A DNA stretch of 64,000 nt from an uncultured Pelagibacteraceae bacterium. Lineage in GTDB: Bacteria; Pseudomonadota; Alphaproteobacteria; Pelagibacterales; Pelagibacteraceae. Each line of letters opens with the position of its first letter. Position 1 is the stretch's first letter. Below, piece after piece: positions 62,004-64,000 of this stretch. Under the pieces are notes generated by a model, which saw only the letters and a program-made list of their open reading frames with translations, searched no databases and was not told the origin of the DNA. The position numbers and the translations under genes are program-made. The stretch spans positions 1 to 64,000 of the forward strand of contig CACGPY010000003.1 of the NCBI GenBank assembly GCA_902575095.1, in the 5' to 3' direction.

Positions 62004-63392
62004 ATGTCTTTTAATTGTAGGTTTGCGCCCTCTCCTACTGGGCCTCTTCATATTGGTGGTGTTCGAACGGCATTATTTAATTGGCTTTTAGCTAAGAAAA
62101 ATAAAGGTAAATATTTCTTAAGAATTGAAGATACAGATAAAGAAAGATCAAAAGACGAATTTAAAAAACAAATTATTACATCATTATCATGGCTGGGGAT
62201 TGAACATGATGGTGAAGAATATATTCAATCTAAAAACATTAATAAACATGTTGCAGTTGCTGAAGAGCTTATTAAAAAAGGTTTTGCTTATGAGTGTTAT
62301 TGCTCAGAAAAAGAAATAAATGAACAAAAAGAGAAGTGTAAAAAACAAGGTATACCGTACGTTTATAATAGAAAGTGGAGAGATGCTAAAGACCTTAAAA
62401 TTCCAGAGAACGTGAAACCGGTAATTAGATTTAAGAGTAAAATTTCAGGGAATACAATTATAAAAGATTTAGTTCAAGGAGAAAGAAATATCTCAAATTC
62501 TACAATTGAAGATTTTGTAATATTAAGAAAAGATAAATCACCAACATATCAATTATCAGCAACAGTTGATGATCATGAGATGAAAATTACTCATGTAATA
62601 AGAGGTGACGATCATATGATTAATTCTTTTAAACAAAAACAAATCTATGATGCCATGGGTTGGGATGTTCCGAACTTTGCTCACATTCCATTAATTCATA
62701 GTGAAAAAGGAAAAAAATTATCTAAAAGGGATAATGCATCTACCCTTGAAGATTATGTTAAAATTGGAATTATTTCAGACGCATTAAGGAATTATTTATT
62801 AAGATTAGGATGGTCTTATAAAGATAAAGAGATTTTTACTAAGCAAGAAAGCATTGAGTTATTTGATTTAAGTGGTGTCGGTAAATCACCTTCAAAACTT
62901 GATATGAATAGGATTTATTCAATAAATGAAACATATATAAAAACAATAGATGAAAAAGATCTATTTAATTTCTTCAAAGAGTATGTTTCAAAATATAAAA
63001 AACCTATAGATCAAGCAAAAGAGAATATACTTTTAAAATCAATGGGTTTCTTAAAGAACAAAGCAAAAACCCTAGGGGATATTTGGAATAATGCTCAATA
63101 TATTATTAATGATAAAATTGAGATTGGTGCAGATGATAAAAAACTAATTGATGATTTATCAAAAAAGGTAATTAACGACTTTATTAGTGAATATGAAAAA
63201 CTATCCTCTTTATCTAGAGAGGTTTTAGAACCTATAATTAAATCCTTGATAGATAAACATAAGACTAATTTTAAAGGTGTGGGTCAGCCTCTAAGAATAG
63301 CGCTTGTTGGTTCAAGATTTGGGCCAGGTCTATATGATGTTATTTTATCTTTAGATAAAGCTGAAGTAGTTAAAAGACTAAAACAAATTTAA
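62004..63392 (+). CDS. gltX: Glutamyl-tRNA synthetase
   Basis: RFAPSPTGPLHIGGVRTALFNWLLA; EKGKKLSKRDNA. Confidence 0.97.
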   Translation: MSFNCRFAPSPTGPLHIGGVRTALFNWLLAKKNKGKYFLRIEDTDKERSKDEFKKQIITSLSWLGIEHDGEEYIQSKNINKHVAVAEELIKKGFAYECYCSEKEINEQKEKCKKQGIPYVYNRKWRDAKDLKIPENVKPVIRFKSKISGNTIIKDLVQGERNISNSTIEDFVILRKDKSPTYQLSATVDDHEMKITHVIRGDDHMINSFKQKQIYDAMGWDVPNFAHIPLIHSEKGKKLSKRDNASTLEDYVKIGIISDALRNYLLRLGWSYKDKEIFTKQESIELFDLSGVGKSPSKLDMNRIYSINETYIKTIDEKDLFNFFKEYVSKYKKPIDQAKENILLKSMGFLKNKAKTLGDIWNNAQYIINDKIEIGADDKKLIDDLSKKVINDFISEYEKLSSLSREVLEPIIKSLIDKHKTNFKGVGQPLRIALVGSRFGPGLYDVILSLDKAEVVKRLKQI

Positions 63393-64000
63393 ATGAAAGA
63401 CGCTGTATCTTTCAGAACTAGAAAAACATCCATTTACGATAAAAAATCAAACACCCCTTTTAAAATAAGTAGGTCTAAATTTTTCAATTTTCTTAGTTGT
63501 AAACGATGCTTTTATTTAGATCGGGTAAAAGGCCTAAAAGAATTATCATCTCCACCCTACACATTAAACAATACTGTTGATGAGTTATTAAAAAAAGAAT
63601 TTGATCAATATAGAAAAAAACAAAAACCACATCCAATAATGGTCAAACATAATTATAATTTTGTACCATTCCAACACAATGATTTAGATAAATGGAGAAA
63701 CTCTTTAAAAGGAGGAATTTCATATTTAGATAAAAAAACTAATCTTATTATTTATGGAGGTATTGATGATCTTTGGTTTGATTTAAATGAAAAAAAATTA
63801 ATCGTTGTAGATTACAAAGCACAGTCAACAAATTATCCAGTTACAGTTTCTTCATACCTCGACGCAGAATGGCATCAAAGTTATAAATTTCAAATGGATA
63901 TTTATGTTCATATTTTAAGAAAAATGAATTTTAGTGTTTCAGACCGAACATTTTTTTATGTTTGTAATGGAGAAAAAACAAGCGATAAATTTGATAACAA
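63393..64000 (+). CDS. PD-(D/E)XK nuclease superfamily protein (Cas4/RecB-like), partial
   Basis: Open at right edge; TAAATG after gltX; translation MKDAVSFRTRKTSIYDKKSNTPFKISRSKFFNFLSCKRCFYLDRVKGL...IIYGGIDDLWFDLNEKKLIVVDYKAQS...QMDIYVHILRKM; D...DYK motif. Confidence 0.72.
   Translation, partial: MKDAVSFRTRKTSIYDKKSNTPFKISRSKFFNFLSCKRCFYLDRVKGLKELSSPPYTLNNTVDELLKKEFDQYRKKQKPHPIMVKHNYNFVPFQHNDLDKWRNSLKGGISYLDKKTNLIIYGGIDDLWFDLNEKKLIVVDYKAQSTNYPVTVSSYLDAEWHQSYKFQMDIYVHILRKMNFSVSDRTFFYVCNGEKTSDKFDN

Overview
This 64 kb window is gene-dense and AT-rich. Gene order, protein sequences and very tight packing indicate a SAR11/Pelagibacterales-type alphaproteobacterial chromosome (inferred from sequence, no database search run). 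From left to right it contains: dgt (partial), erpA-like, xthA; manC-ilvD-valS; a GH63-like glycosidase with a sugar ABC transporter; tRNA-Cys and tRNA-Asn; an XRE regulator; cysK; an aapJQMP-type amino-acid ABC operon; zapE, a tartrate/malate dehydrogenase and galE; tRNA-Arg; an Fe(III) ABC operon (SBP / small CxxC ORF / permease / ATPase) behind two near-consensus Fur boxes; pfkA and pyk; and a glycerol operon (gpsA-glpK-glpVSTPQ-DUF2160-gap). It then continues with trkH-trkA-ntrX-ntrY, ispDF-pgpA-pncC, ratA-lipA-ftsB-eno-kdsA-pyrG-secG-tpiA, ppiD-like-trpEGDC-lexA-gltX and a PD-(D/E)XK nuclease-like ORF running off the end. I saw no prophage, transposon, CRISPR array or rRNA. The most useful observations are: (i) a stem-loop between the solute-binding-protein gene and the downstream transport genes in all four ABC operons, including an unusual long one in the iron operon; (ii) Fur boxes and an unannotated 56-aa CxxC ORF in the iron operon; (iii) an alphaproteobacterial SOS box upstream of lexA; (iv) a perfect 9-bp inverted repeat upstream of the amino-acid SBP gene; (v) gap appended to the glycerol operon; (vi) conserved alphaproteobacterial gene order with whole segments missing; (vii) convergent gene pairs that overlap at their 3' ends. 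I did not find convincing evidence of an entirely new defence or mobile system.
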